Shown in pieces: positions 1 to 9,100 of a stretch of DNA of 21,333 nt; position 1 is the first letter of the stretch; the number at the start of each line of letters is the position of its first letter. The notes below the pieces were generated by a model. That model was not told the origin of the DNA, did no database searches, and was given only the letters and a program-made list of their open reading frames with translations. The position numbers were made by a program, and so were the translations under genes. The stretch is from NCBI GenBank assembly GCA_016764115.1, contig JAESSM010000184.1:1-21333 (forward strand), given 5' to 3'. Source of the DNA: Bacteroidia bacterium. Lineage in GTDB: Bacteria; Bacteroidota; Bacteroidia; JAESSM01; NORP286.

Positions 1-421
<421 letters not shown>

Positions 422-432
422 TTATTTTTATT

Positions 433-488
433 CCATGACCCTTCCGATGTAAATCGGAATGCTCTGAACCAACTGAACTATACTCCCT
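433..488 (-). pseudogene. Degenerate tRNA-like copy (5' half) with palindromic anticodon arm
   Basis: On the minus strand this begins GGGAGTATAGTTCAGTTGG, then TTCAGAGCAT, as a tRNA 5' acceptor, D-arm and start of the anticodon arm. The anticodon arm is replaced by a near-palindrome TTCCGATTTACATCGGAA, and after GGGTC the sequence stops matching: no T-loop (TTCGAAT) and no 3' acceptor are present. The palindrome makes the loop eight rather than seven bases at the normal stem. Translated in frame it yields SEHSDL, matching the SEHPDL end of the GIY-YIG protein. It is the first transcribed unit after the tRNA promoter. It may be the scar of an earlier event of the kind that produced the junction at 1-52. 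Confidence 0.65.
442..459. repeat. Near-palindrome related to 27-42
   Basis: TTCCGAT and ATCGGAA (442-448, 453-459) pair around four bases. The same TTCCGAT half-site occurs at 25-31, and in both cases the flanking tRNA sequence is the same (GAGCAT before, GGG after, on the minus strand). Confidence 0.7.
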
Positions 489-501
489 TGAAAAAGAGGT
501 G

Positions 502-532
502 CAAATATACTGGGCTTTCTGTAATTTGCAAA
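502..532 (-). promoter_or_regulatory. Bacteroidota-type promoter for the tRNA cluster
   Basis: On the minus strand TTTG (532-529) is followed after exactly 19 bases by TATATTTG (509-502), matching the Bacteroidota primary-sigma consensus TTTG-N19-TAnnTTTG. Transcription would begin near 495, a few bases before the degenerate tRNA-like copy, and continue through tRNA-Val. Confidence 0.75.
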
Positions 533-614
533 ACTTTTTCAGCACGAAAGTTATTCGGTTTATTTTGAATAATATTGTGCAAAAATAGAACGGGTGCATA
601 TCCGTTATTATTAA

Positions 615-3212
615 ATGCAGTTGGCTAAAAATATTGTTGTTTGGGGATTGTTAACGTTTCTGGTTTTGTTTGTAGCTGGGTTAGGATTTGTGAAGCTTCA
701 TGAGGATGAAGTCAAGAATATGGTGCTTGAGCAATTGAATGAGCAATTAAATACAGAGATCAAAGCTGGTGAAATTTCACTTACAATACTTGAACAGTTT
801 CCTTATGTTTCATTAAAGTTGCCAAATGTAGTTGCAAAGTCTACTAATGATGATGAAGTTCCATTATTAAAGGTAGAAGATCTTTTTTTTAATTTTAATT
901 TATTAGAGGCAATTCAAGGAAAATATACCCTTACAGAGGTTTCTATAAGAAATGGGGAACTTAACTTGGTTATTGATGGGAATGGAACTCCCAATTATCT
1001 AATTCTGAAAAAAGTATCAGATTCGATTAAGACAAGTTTTACGATTAATCTTGAAAATTTAGTTTTAGAAAACATAAGATTGACGTATAAGGATGAGCAG
1101 CTAAAGCAGGATTTTTTGTTTGATATAGAACAGGCGAATTTTAAGGGAAGATTTACAAATCTTGAATATGACATTGATTTGAAAAGCAACACTAGGATTG
1201 AGCATTTCAAGATTGATAAAATAAATTACATTACAGAACAACAAGCAGCAATACATGCAAGATTTCATGTGAATGACAAGGATAAGACTTACCAGTTTCG
1301 AGAGGGTGGAGTCAATATCCAAAATGTTCAATTTGATATAACAGGCATAGTAAAACGAGTTTACAAAGGACATTTTATAGATATCTCGATAAACTCACAC
1401 GAAGCCAATGTTCAAACGTTAAATGGATTATTACCACAAGATTATAGAAGTTATCTTGAAGGAACTACTAGCGAAGGTATACTGTCATTTGAAATGGAAA
1501 TCAAAGGAAACCTGAGCCGAAAAAAAGATCCTTCAGTAAACATAGCCTTTACCATGAAAGATGGGACGATTAGTATAGAAAGCCGGAGCTTTAACCTCGA
1601 TAATATGAATTTTACAGGGAAGTTTGAAAACGGTGATAATCATAGTTTGTCAACATCAACCTTGAAGATTGAACAAATAAATACCAAATTCGGGGACAAA
1701 TCCATTACTGGAAATTTGATGATCAGGGACTTTAGCAATCCTCAAATTGAGTCGACTCTAAATGGTTCTATCACTATGGAGAAGTTGCTTGAATATTTTG
1801 AAGATCCTGCTATTTTGAATACAATTGGAACATTAAATTTTAATTTAAGGACTCAGGGATTGTTAAAGGACTTTAAATCAAAAACCAGTTTAGGGAACAT
1901 CAAAATTGATGGGGAACTAAATATAGAAGTTGTCGGGTTTGAAATGCAAAATTCATCTTTAGTATTCAATAATATTAATGGACAATTTATCTTTAATGGA
2001 AACGATGTAGCAGTCTTGGGTTTAAAAGGGAATATATCCAATAGCGACTTTTCTCTGGATGGTAATTTTAAAAATGTGTTACCATTCTTATTTAGTGCAG
2101 ATGCTACTCTTATTCTGGATGCTAAAGTAAGGGCAAAAAAAATAGATTTGAACGAACTTCTCCTCGATGATAAGATGAGTTCGGATACATTGTATAATAT
2201 TACGATAACTCCTAAACTGAATTGTAATATCTATGTTGAATGTGATCAAATGAAATTTCGAAATTTTAAAGCTCGAAACATTTCAGGCAATTTTGTTGTA
2301 GAAAGGCAACAATTGGCAACAGAAAACCTTGAGTTCTCTTCAATGGATGGTAAATATTTCTTGAAAGGCAATATTGATGCTACCGATCCTGATAATATTA
2401 TCATTACTACCAATGCTTTTTGTAAAGAAGTTGATATAAATCAATTATTTTATCAATGTGAGAACTTCGGGCAAGGTGTTATGACTGATAATAACTTGAA
2501 AGGGAAAGTCACCTCTGATATAAGTTTGTATTCTACATGGACAAGTGATCTTTCCTCAAAATTGGATGAGGTCATCGCTACTTGCGATATTATAATAGAT
2601 GATGGTGAGCTTATCAATTTTGAACCTATGATGGCTCTATCAAAATATTTAAATATATCTGATTTGAAAAATATTAAGTTTTCAACTTTGGAAAATGCTC
2701 TTGAGATAAAAGATCAAAAAATTTATATTCCGGAAATGGAAGTGAGAACAAATGCCATTAATCTCAAAATTTCAGGGTATCATACTTTTGATAACAAAGT
2801 GAATTATAATTTGCAAATCAAATTGTCAGAAATACTTTCTAAAAAGGCTAAAAACAAGTTCAAGGACATAGGTGAAATAGAAAAAGATGAAGGAGGAAAG
2901 GCTACATTGTACTTGGTAATGACCGGAGATGCTGAAGATCCTGATTTTCGCTACGACAAAAAGAGTGTTAAGGATAAACTTAAGAAGGATTTCAAAAAAG
3001 AAAGAAAGGAATTGGGGAGTGTTTTTAGGGATGAAATCAATAAATTGCTCAATAAACCTACAGTAGACAATAAAGAGGTCAAACCTGTAGAAATTGAATG
3101 GAATGAGTCAATTGATACAACCTCAACTATGGATAGCGTTAAAGATCAAAACGATGAGCCGTTTAAAAATTTCAAGCAAAAACTCAAAGAGTTTGATGAT
3201 GACGATGAATAA
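615..3212 (+). CDS. AsmA family protein
   Basis: This 865-residue protein is of the large AsmA-like type of Bacteroidota. Residues about 5-25 form one N-terminal membrane segment, followed by the typical opening (a Lys/Glu helix, 'LNTEIKAGEISLTILEQFP', then short beta-strands around LKLPNV). The rest is beta-rich with repeated 'G.L.I' elements, ending with the family's DPDF-type motif (DAEDPDFRYDKK) and a charged tail rich in Lys then Asp/Glu. AsmA/TamB relatives are thought to form long hydrophobic grooves in the periplasm that help lipid movement or outer-membrane assembly; that role is inferred from the family. The start is the first ATG after the divergent tRNA promoter region. It appears monocistronic: an inverted-repeat element follows, and no strong terminator is seen. 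Confidence 0.88.
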   Translation: MQLAKNIVVWGLLTFLVLFVAGLGFVKLHEDEVKNMVLEQLNEQLNTEIKAGEISLTILEQFPYVSLKLPNVVAKSTNDDEVPLLKVEDLFFNFNLLEAIQGKYTLTEVSIRNGELNLVIDGNGTPNYLILKKVSDSIKTSFTINLENLVLENIRLTYKDEQLKQDFLFDIEQANFKGRFTNLEYDIDLKSNTRIEHFKIDKINYITEQQAAIHARFHVNDKDKTYQFREGGVNIQNVQFDITGIVKRVYKGHFIDISINSHEANVQTLNGLLPQDYRSYLEGTTSEGILSFEMEIKGNLSRKKDPSVNIAFTMKDGTISIESRSFNLDNMNFTGKFENGDNHSLSTSTLKIEQINTKFGDKSITGNLMIRDFSNPQIESTLNGSITMEKLLEYFEDPAILNTIGTLNFNLRTQGLLKDFKSKTSLGNIKIDGELNIEVVGFEMQNSSLVFNNINGQFIFNGNDVAVLGLKGNISNSDFSLDGNFKNVLPFLFSADATLILDAKVRAKKIDLNELLLDDKMSSDTLYNITITPKLNCNIYVECDQMKFRNFKARNISGNFVVERQQLATENLEFSSMDGKYFLKGNIDATDPDNIIITTNAFCKEVDINQLFYQCENFGQGVMTDNNLKGKVTSDISLYSTWTSDLSSKLDEVIATCDIIIDDGELINFEPMMALSKYLNISDLKNIKFSTLENALEIKDQKIYIPEMEVRTNAINLKISGYHTFDNKVNYNLQIKLSEILSKKAKNKFKDIGEIEKDEGGKATLYLVMTGDAEDPDFRYDKKSVKDKLKKDFKKERKELGSVFRDEINKLLNKPTVDNKEVKPVEIEWNESIDTTSTMDSVKDQNDEPFKNFKQKLKEFDDDDE

Positions 3213-3246
3213 GCTAATCAGTATTTACCCATAAAGCTAGGTTTAT

Positions 3247-3279
3247 TGCAAAATTTACGATTTGCAATTTTAGATTTAC
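3247..3279. repeat. Left arm of inverted repeat around the four-helix-bundle gene
   Basis: The reverse complement of this 33-bp segment matches 3719-3751 at 27 of 33 positions, with an uninterrupted 12-base core AAATCGTAAATT. The two arms enclose exactly one gene. Confidence 0.75.
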
Positions 3280-3343
3280 GAAGGAAAGACTAAAAACTAT
3301 TTTTGATTTAAATTTTAGCAAGAACAAATTTCTGTAGTACATA

Positions 3344-3715
3344 ATGAATAGCGAAGTTTTAAAAAATAGATTTAAAAATTATGCAATTGAGGTAGCTTTA
3401 TTAATAAGAGATTTGCCCAGAAACACTATCAACATTCCATATTCAAACCAATTAATAAGATGTTCAAGTTCTCCTGGGGCAAATTATAGAGCTGCTTGTC
3501 GAGCTAAGTCAATGCGAGATTTCATAAATAAACTTAAAATCGTTGAAGAAGAGTTGGATGAAACAATATACTTTCTTGAATTATTACGGTATTTTAATTC
3601 TGACTTTAGAGATCAAATTGATATTTTAATTAGAGAAGGGAATGAACTACTTGCAATAACTGTGGCATCATTAAAGACTTCCAGAGCAAAGCAGAAAATA
3701 AATGGTAAATCGTGA
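3344..3715 (+). CDS. Four helix bundle protein (23S rRNA-intervening sequence type)
   Basis: This 123-residue all-helical protein belongs to the four-helix-bundle/S23 family (intervening-sequence proteins). Family marks visible are the N-terminal 'LKNRFKNYAIEVALLIRDLP', the central 'QLIRCSSSPGANYRAACRAKS' with the typical SS.GANY signature, and 'KLKIVEEELDETIYFLELL'. Members were first noticed inside insertions in 23S rRNA genes; a biochemical activity is not established. Here it stands alone between two unrelated genes, with no rRNA nearby, and is enclosed by a 33-bp imperfect inverted repeat whose right arm starts four bases after the stop codon. That layout suggests a small mobile or formerly mobile unit. 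The start ATG at 3344 fits the family N-terminus. Confidence 0.88.
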   Translation: MNSEVLKNRFKNYAIEVALLIRDLPRNTINIPYSNQLIRCSSSPGANYRAACRAKSMRDFINKLKIVEEELDETIYFLELLRYFNSDFRDQIDILIREGNELLAITVASLKTSRAKQKINGKS

Positions 3716-3718
3716 TTT

Positions 3719-3751
3719 GTAAATTGTAAATTGTAAATCGTAAATTCTGCT
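3719..3751. repeat. Right arm of inverted repeat; contains short tandem units
   Basis: This is the partner of 3247-3279. It is itself internally repetitive, with successive GTAAATTGTAAATTGTAAATC units of about seven bases, and is preceded by a small hairpin AAATC-GT-GATTT at the stop codon. Such AT-rich short-unit repeats are common between Bacteroidota genes. Confidence 0.75.
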
Positions 3752-3768
3752 TTATGCAGTTTAGGTAA

Positions 3769-4920
3769 ATGAACATCTATCAAAAAAAAATAAGGTGGAA
3801 GCTAATCCTGTTTGTGATGGCTGTAATAATAGGCCTGTCTTCACTGTGGTATACTGACTACATAGTGACACAAATTTCTGTCGAAGAGCGGGCCAAAGTT
3901 GAATTGTGGGCCAATGGTACCAAGTATATTGCCAATAATATTGAATCTGACGGCGATTTTTCATTTTTGTTTGATATCATTCGCAATAATGAAACGGTTC
4001 CTGCAATCCTTACAGATCAGAATGACAATATTATTTCTGATAGAAATTTGGATTCTGCCCAAACAAATAATGAGGAATACATGAAAGAGCAACTAATTAT
4101 TATGAAGTCTCAACATCAACCAATTGAGATTGAGTTATATGAGGGGCAAAAAAATTATATCTATTACAAAGACTCATTTTTACTTACACAATTAAAGTAT
4201 TACCCATTTATACAGTTGGCTGTAATTTCTCTTTTTATTATGGTTTCTTACTTTGCAATGAGTGCTTCGAGAATTGCAGAGCAAAACCAGGTTTGGGTTG
4301 GAATGGCTAAAGAAACTGCACATCAATTAGGAACTCCTTTATCCTCATTAATGGCATTATTAGAAAATTTTAAATCTAAGATTGGAACAGACGAAAATGT
4401 CGAGGAGTTAGAGAAAGATGTAAACCGATTAGAGCTTATCACTGAAAGGTTTTCTAAGATTGGATCTGCTCCTAACCTTCAAGATGAAAACGCAGTAGAG
4501 GTAGTTGAAAACTCTATTAGGTATTTAAAAGGTAGAACTTCGGATACAGTAAAGTTTAATGTGATCTCTGCTAATAGTGAACCAATATATGCCAAAATAA
4601 ATATTCCACTGTTTGATTGGGTAATGGAAAACCTTTGTAAGAATGCTATTGACGCAATCAATGGAACAGGGACAATAAATATCAATATTAGCGAAAGCCC
4701 AAAAAATGTGTTCATAGATGTTCAGGATTCTGGTAAGGGAATTCCCAAAATTAAGGTGAAGACTATTTTTAAACCTGGATTTACTACAAAAGCTAGAGGA
4801 TGGGGCTTGGGTTTATCTCTTGCTAAAAGGATAATTGAAAATTATCACTCGGGTGAAATATATGTAAAAGAGTCAGAAATTAACAAAGGAACTACGTTCC
4901 GAATAGAGTTAAACAGGTAG
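3769..4920 (+). CDS. Membrane sensor histidine kinase
   Basis: This 383-residue kinase has two transmembrane segments (about residues 11-30 and 144-163) around a short extracytoplasmic loop of about 110 residues with no recognised sensor domain. The catalytic part begins right after the second segment: the H-box is ETAHQLGTPLSSL with phospho-acceptor His185, followed by an N-box NLCKNAIDA (Asn292), a G1 box DSGKGIP (Asp320) and a G2 box GWGLGLSLAKRII. The AHQLGTPLSSL form is typical of a Bacteroidota kinase group. There is no receiver domain and no response regulator gene beside it, so its partner is elsewhere. It lies between the four-helix-bundle element and the pyruvate dehydrogenase E1-beta gene, 65 bases upstream of the latter. 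What it senses cannot be told. Confidence 0.92.
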   Translation: MNIYQKKIRWKLILFVMAVIIGLSSLWYTDYIVTQISVEERAKVELWANGTKYIANNIESDGDFSFLFDIIRNNETVPAILTDQNDNIISDRNLDSAQTNNEEYMKEQLIIMKSQHQPIEIELYEGQKNYIYYKDSFLLTQLKYYPFIQLAVISLFIMVSYFAMSASRIAEQNQVWVGMAKETAHQLGTPLSSLMALLENFKSKIGTDENVEELEKDVNRLELITERFSKIGSAPNLQDENAVEVVENSIRYLKGRTSDTVKFNVISANSEPIYAKINIPLFDWVMENLCKNAIDAINGTGTININISESPKNVFIDVQDSGKGIPKIKVKTIFKPGFTTKARGWGLGLSLAKRIIENYHSGEIYVKESEINKGTTFRIELNR

Positions 4921-4939
4921 CGAATAATGTCATTTTTGG

Positions 4940-4947
4940 TATATTTG
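4940..4947 (+). promoter_or_regulatory. Candidate -7 element for pdhB
   Basis: TATATTTG matches TAnnTTTG exactly, 38 bases before the E1-beta start. No TTTG lies at the expected -33 spacing, so this is a partial match. It would give E1-beta its own transcript apart from the kinase. Confidence 0.45.
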
Positions 4948-4985
4948 TGATTCAGTTAAAGTGTAGTAAGTAATTTTTTGAATAC

Positions 4986-5963
4986 ATGAGAACATTGCAG
5001 TTTAGAGAAGCATTGAGAGAGGCCATGTCGGAAGAAATGAGACGTGATGAAAATATTTTTCTCATGGGAGAAGAGGTGGCAGAATACAATGGGGCTTATA
5101 AAGTAAGCCAGGGAATGCTTGACGAATTTGGGGAGAAAAGAGTTATTGATACTCCTATATCAGAATTAGGATTTGCAGGAATTGGAGTTGGAGCAGCAAT
5201 GAACAATCTTCGCCCTATCATTGAGTTCATGACCTTTAATTTTTCACTTGTAGCAATTGATCAGATAATAAATTCAGCCTCTAAAATGAACAATATGTCT
5301 GGAGGGCAATTCAATACTCCTGTGGTATTCAGAGGACCGACTGCCTCCGCAGGAATGCTTGGAGCCCAGCATTCAAATGCTTTTGACAGTTGGTATGCGA
5401 ATACTCCAGGGTTAAAAGTGATTGTGCCATCTACCCCTTACGATGCAAAGGGATTACTTAAAACTGCTATCAGGGATGATGATCCGGTAGTTTTTATGGA
5501 GTCTGAACAAATGTATGGTGATAAAGGCGAAGTTCCAGATGGAGAGTATTTGTTACCGCTAGGTGTTGCTGATATCAAAAGAAAGGGATCAGATGTCACT
5601 TTGGTAACTTTTGGTAAAATCCTAAAAGTAGTTATTGCTGCGGCAGAAGAATTAGCTAAAGAGGGAATAGAAGCAGAGGTTATAGATCTTCGAACAATTC
5701 GGCCAATAGATTATGAGACTGTTATTCAATCTGTAAAGAAAACTAATAGAATGGTTGTTGTAGAAGAAGCATGGCCACTAGGTTCAATTGCTACTGAGAT
5801 CACATACAAAGTACAAAAAGATGCATTTGACTTTTTAGATGCTCCAATAAAACGAGTTACTACTCCCGATGTTCCCATGTCTTATGCACCTACTTTGGTA
5901 GAAGCGTATCTTCCGAGTAAAGAAAAGGTAATTAAACTTGTGAAAGAAGTATTGTACATTTAA
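4986..5963 (+). CDS. pdhB: Pyruvate dehydrogenase E1 component, beta subunit
   Basis: This 325-residue protein has full length for E1-beta. It joins E1-alpha in the alpha2beta2 thiamine-diphosphate enzyme that decarboxylates pyruvate and passes the acetyl group to the lipoyl arm of E2. Recognisable segments are MGEEVAEYNGAYKVSQG near residue 27, DTPISELGFAGIGVGAA with the conserved cofactor-side Glu, FRGPTASAGMLGAQHS, and the C-terminal VEEAWPLGSIATEI and RVTTPDVPMSYAP, typical of PDH rather than a branched-chain enzyme, although the two families are close. Its partners, E1-alpha and E2, lie more than 9 kb away on the opposite strand (16434-17489 and 15054-16355), so the subunits are made from separate convergent transcripts. 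No E3 (lipoamide dehydrogenase) gene is in the window. Confidence 0.95.
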   Translation: MRTLQFREALREAMSEEMRRDENIFLMGEEVAEYNGAYKVSQGMLDEFGEKRVIDTPISELGFAGIGVGAAMNNLRPIIEFMTFNFSLVAIDQIINSASKMNNMSGGQFNTPVVFRGPTASAGMLGAQHSNAFDSWYANTPGLKVIVPSTPYDAKGLLKTAIRDDDPVVFMESEQMYGDKGEVPDGEYLLPLGVADIKRKGSDVTLVTFGKILKVVIAAAEELAKEGIEAEVIDLRTIRPIDYETVIQSVKKTNRMVVVEEAWPLGSIATEITYKVQKDAFDFLDAPIKRVTTPDVPMSYAPTLVEAYLPSKEKVIKLVKEVLYI

Positions 5964-6032
5964 GTACTTTATTAGATACTTTTCACGATGGCACGAATAC
6001 CCATCTTGTTAAATTTTTTATATTTAAAATCC

Positions 6033-6063
6033 TTTGGCCAATTTTTTCGTATAAATATAATTG
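6033..6063 (+). promoter_or_regulatory. Promoter of the first propeller kinase
   Basis: TTTG (6033-6036), 19 bases, then TATAATTG (6056-6063), one mismatch from TAnnTTTG at the ideal spacing. Transcription would begin near 6070. This lies downstream of the first in-frame ATG at 5988, and so argues that translation starts at 6084 or 6105. Confidence 0.6.
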
Positions 6064-6104
6064 TACTGTTACATAAATGTCCAATGAGATATTTTAATGC
6101 TCAT

Positions 6105-9100
6105 ATGATCAGATTATTCCAGTTTGTTGTTCTGGTATTTCTTATGGTAGGAACTGAATGCTACTCACAGGTAAAGAATTTCAAATTCTATTCTGTTGAG
6201 GATGGCTTGGCACAATCACAGGTAAATAGCATATATCAGGATAGTAAGGGAAACCTTTGGATAGGTACCAATGGAGGTGGACTTAGTATTTTTAATGGTC
6301 GTTCCTTTAAAAACTACACTGAAAAGGAGGGTTTAGGAAGCAATATTATAAATTCTATTATTGAAGATAGCAAAGGAAGAATGTGGTTTGCCACTTGGGG
6401 TAACGGAATTTCAATGTTTGACGGAAAGTCGTTTACAATATATACAATGGATGATGGCTTGTGTGATGATAAGTTCTATGATATTTTAGAGGATAGTTAT
6501 GGGAATATATGGTTTGGTTCAAGAACAGGAATTACAATGTATGATGGAAAGGAATTTAAATGTTCGATGGATTGGAAAGAATTGGAGAAAATTCAAATTA
6601 CTGCAATAAATGAGGATAGGAACGGTGTGATATGGTTTGGCGGTCGGAAACTTATGCGGTATAATGGACAGGAATTTCAAATAATTGAAAGTAAGGAATT
6701 GGAGAATATCGGTATTACGGCCCTCCATGTTGACAACAAAGGAGACCTTTGGATAGGAACATGGCAAAATGGGGTATTTAAGTATGATGGATCAGAATTT
6801 ACAAGTTATACAACTCAAAATGGGCTCACTCACAATATTGTATCTTCCATTACTGAGGATAAAGAAGGAAACATATGGTTAGGCACTTATGGTGGATTAA
6901 CTAAATATAATGGGAGTGTTTTTGAAAAATATACTCCAAAAGGAGAATTAAAGGTAAGTGTTATTTATTCCTTGATGGTGGATTTTGAGGGAAATTTATG
7001 GATTGGAACTGCAGGTCAAGGCTTAGGAGTATTTCAAGGAGAAAGATTTATTCATTTTAATAGGGAAGTTGGGATTAACAACGATATGATCTGGTCGATA
7101 TTGGAAGACAGGAAGGGGAATATGTGGTTTGGAACTTATGGGGGAGGGGTATCAAGAGTAGAAAATTTTTATGAAAAGATCGATGCATTTAAGCCCCTTG
7201 ATATTAAACACTTTACAGAAAAGGATGGGATAAGTAATGATCGAATATACAATATTATAGAAGCTAAAAATGGAGATATTTGGTTTGGAACCTGGAATGG
7301 ACTAACAAAATATGACGGTAAGAGCTTTAAAACTTTTGGAAAAAAAGATGGTTTGGAGAGCACCATCTTTTACTCGATCATGGAAGATAAAAAAGGTGAT
7401 TTATGGGTTGGAACACTTGGTGGAGCTTATAAATATGATGGTACAAGTTTTAATAAATTCGCTATCAAAGATGACATGGATGAAAACGTCAATATATATA
7501 TTGTTTATGAAGATAGGAAGGGTAATTTATGGTTTGGAACTGAAGGAGAAGGAGTTTTTAAGTACAACGGAAACAGACTAATACAGTATACTCAGGAACA
7601 TGGTTTAGCAAGTAACCTTATCATTTCAATTCTTCAGGATGAAAAAGAAAATATGTGGTTTGGAACCTATGGGGGTGGAATTTCGATATTGATAGATAAC
7701 CCCAAAGAGTCTACTCAAATAAAAGATATAAAAGAATTTAAGAAAGGGGGTCGAACCATCTATTGGGATTATGTTACTACCGAGGATGGGTTAAGTGATG
7801 ATGGTATAATATTAATGATATTTGACGATAAGGGCAATTTGTGGGTAGGCAATAATAAGGGGGTTGATAAATTCTATACCAATGGATACTATAATTATGG
7901 GACAAAACTAGTAGAGAATTTTGGCAAAGAGGAAGGCTTTGTAGGTATAGAGTGTAACGCAAATGCCACCTTTAAGGATAGTAGAGGAAACCTTTGGTTT
8001 GGTACAATTAATGGTGCCAGTATGTACAACCCTGGTGAAGATAAAATTAATCAGGCTGAGCCATTTACTAACATTATAAAAACCAGGTTGTTTTTTGAAG
8101 ATTATGATTTTTCAAAATATGCTGATAGGATAAATAAGGCTACAAACCTTCCGGAAGGACTTATTTTACCTTATGATAAAAATCACCTTACTTTTGATTT
8201 TATAGGAATCAGTCTCACAATTCCGGAAAAGGTAAAATACCAATATAGACTGGTTGGCTTTGATAAAGACTGGTCGCCTATTACGAAAGAGACTTATGCT
8301 ACATACTCAAACCTATTTCATGGAAATTATGAATTTCAGGTTAGGTCTTGCAATAATGATGGTACCTGGAATAAACAACCTGCAAGGTTTGCATTTGCAA
8401 TAGTTCCACCTGTATGGAAAACGCCTTGGTTCATTATACTTTGTTTAGTATCAATTAGTGGATTGTTATATCTGTTTGTACGTCTAAGAACCAATACTCT
8501 GCAAAGGGAAAAAACAGTTTTGGCCGACAGGGTAGATGAACGAACAACAGAGCTGAAGGGCGCATATGAAAATCTAAAAAGGTTGGAAAAGCACAAGGAG
8601 ACCCTTACCGAAATGATAGTTCATGACCTCAAAAATCCTTTAAATAGCATAATCGGATTTTCAAAAAGACAACCAGGTAAAAATGAAACAGAGGCGATAC
8701 ATCAGGCAGGAGTTCAAATGTATAATATGGTCTTGAATATTCTTGATGTTCAAAAGTATGATGATTCAGATGTGAAATTAGATAAAGCGGATTATCCATT
8801 GTCTTTAATGGTTCATGATGCTTTGCGACAAATAAAATTATTGATAAAGCAAAAAAGTCTGAAAATAGAAAATAGGGTCAAGCCAGATTATCATGCAACT
8901 GTGGATTTTGAAATTATCTCACGCGTAATAGTTAATATGTTAACTAATTCTGTTAAGTACTCTCCGGTTGGGGGTAAAGTAATTATCAAAGCTGATGAAG
9001 TGAAGAAAAAAGGTGGAGATTTTCTCAAGGTATCCATTGAAGACGAGGGTATCGGGATACCACACGAAAACCTTGAGAAAATATTCGATAAGTATTCACA

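Noticed and set aside
3344..3715. Possible 23S rRNA gene around the four-helix-bundle gene
   Set aside because: The flanking sequence is protein-coding (AsmA and a histidine kinase), with no rRNA similarity.
5988..6104. N-terminal extension of the first propeller kinase from the ATG at 5988
   Set aside because: The promoter-like pair at 6033-6063 lies inside it, and the extension would bury the signal peptide.
6123..6170. Possible lipobox at the Cys in VGTECYS of the first propeller kinase
   Set aside because: The residue before Cys is Glu and the one before that Thr, which does not fit a lipobox; an ordinary signal peptidase I site is more likely.
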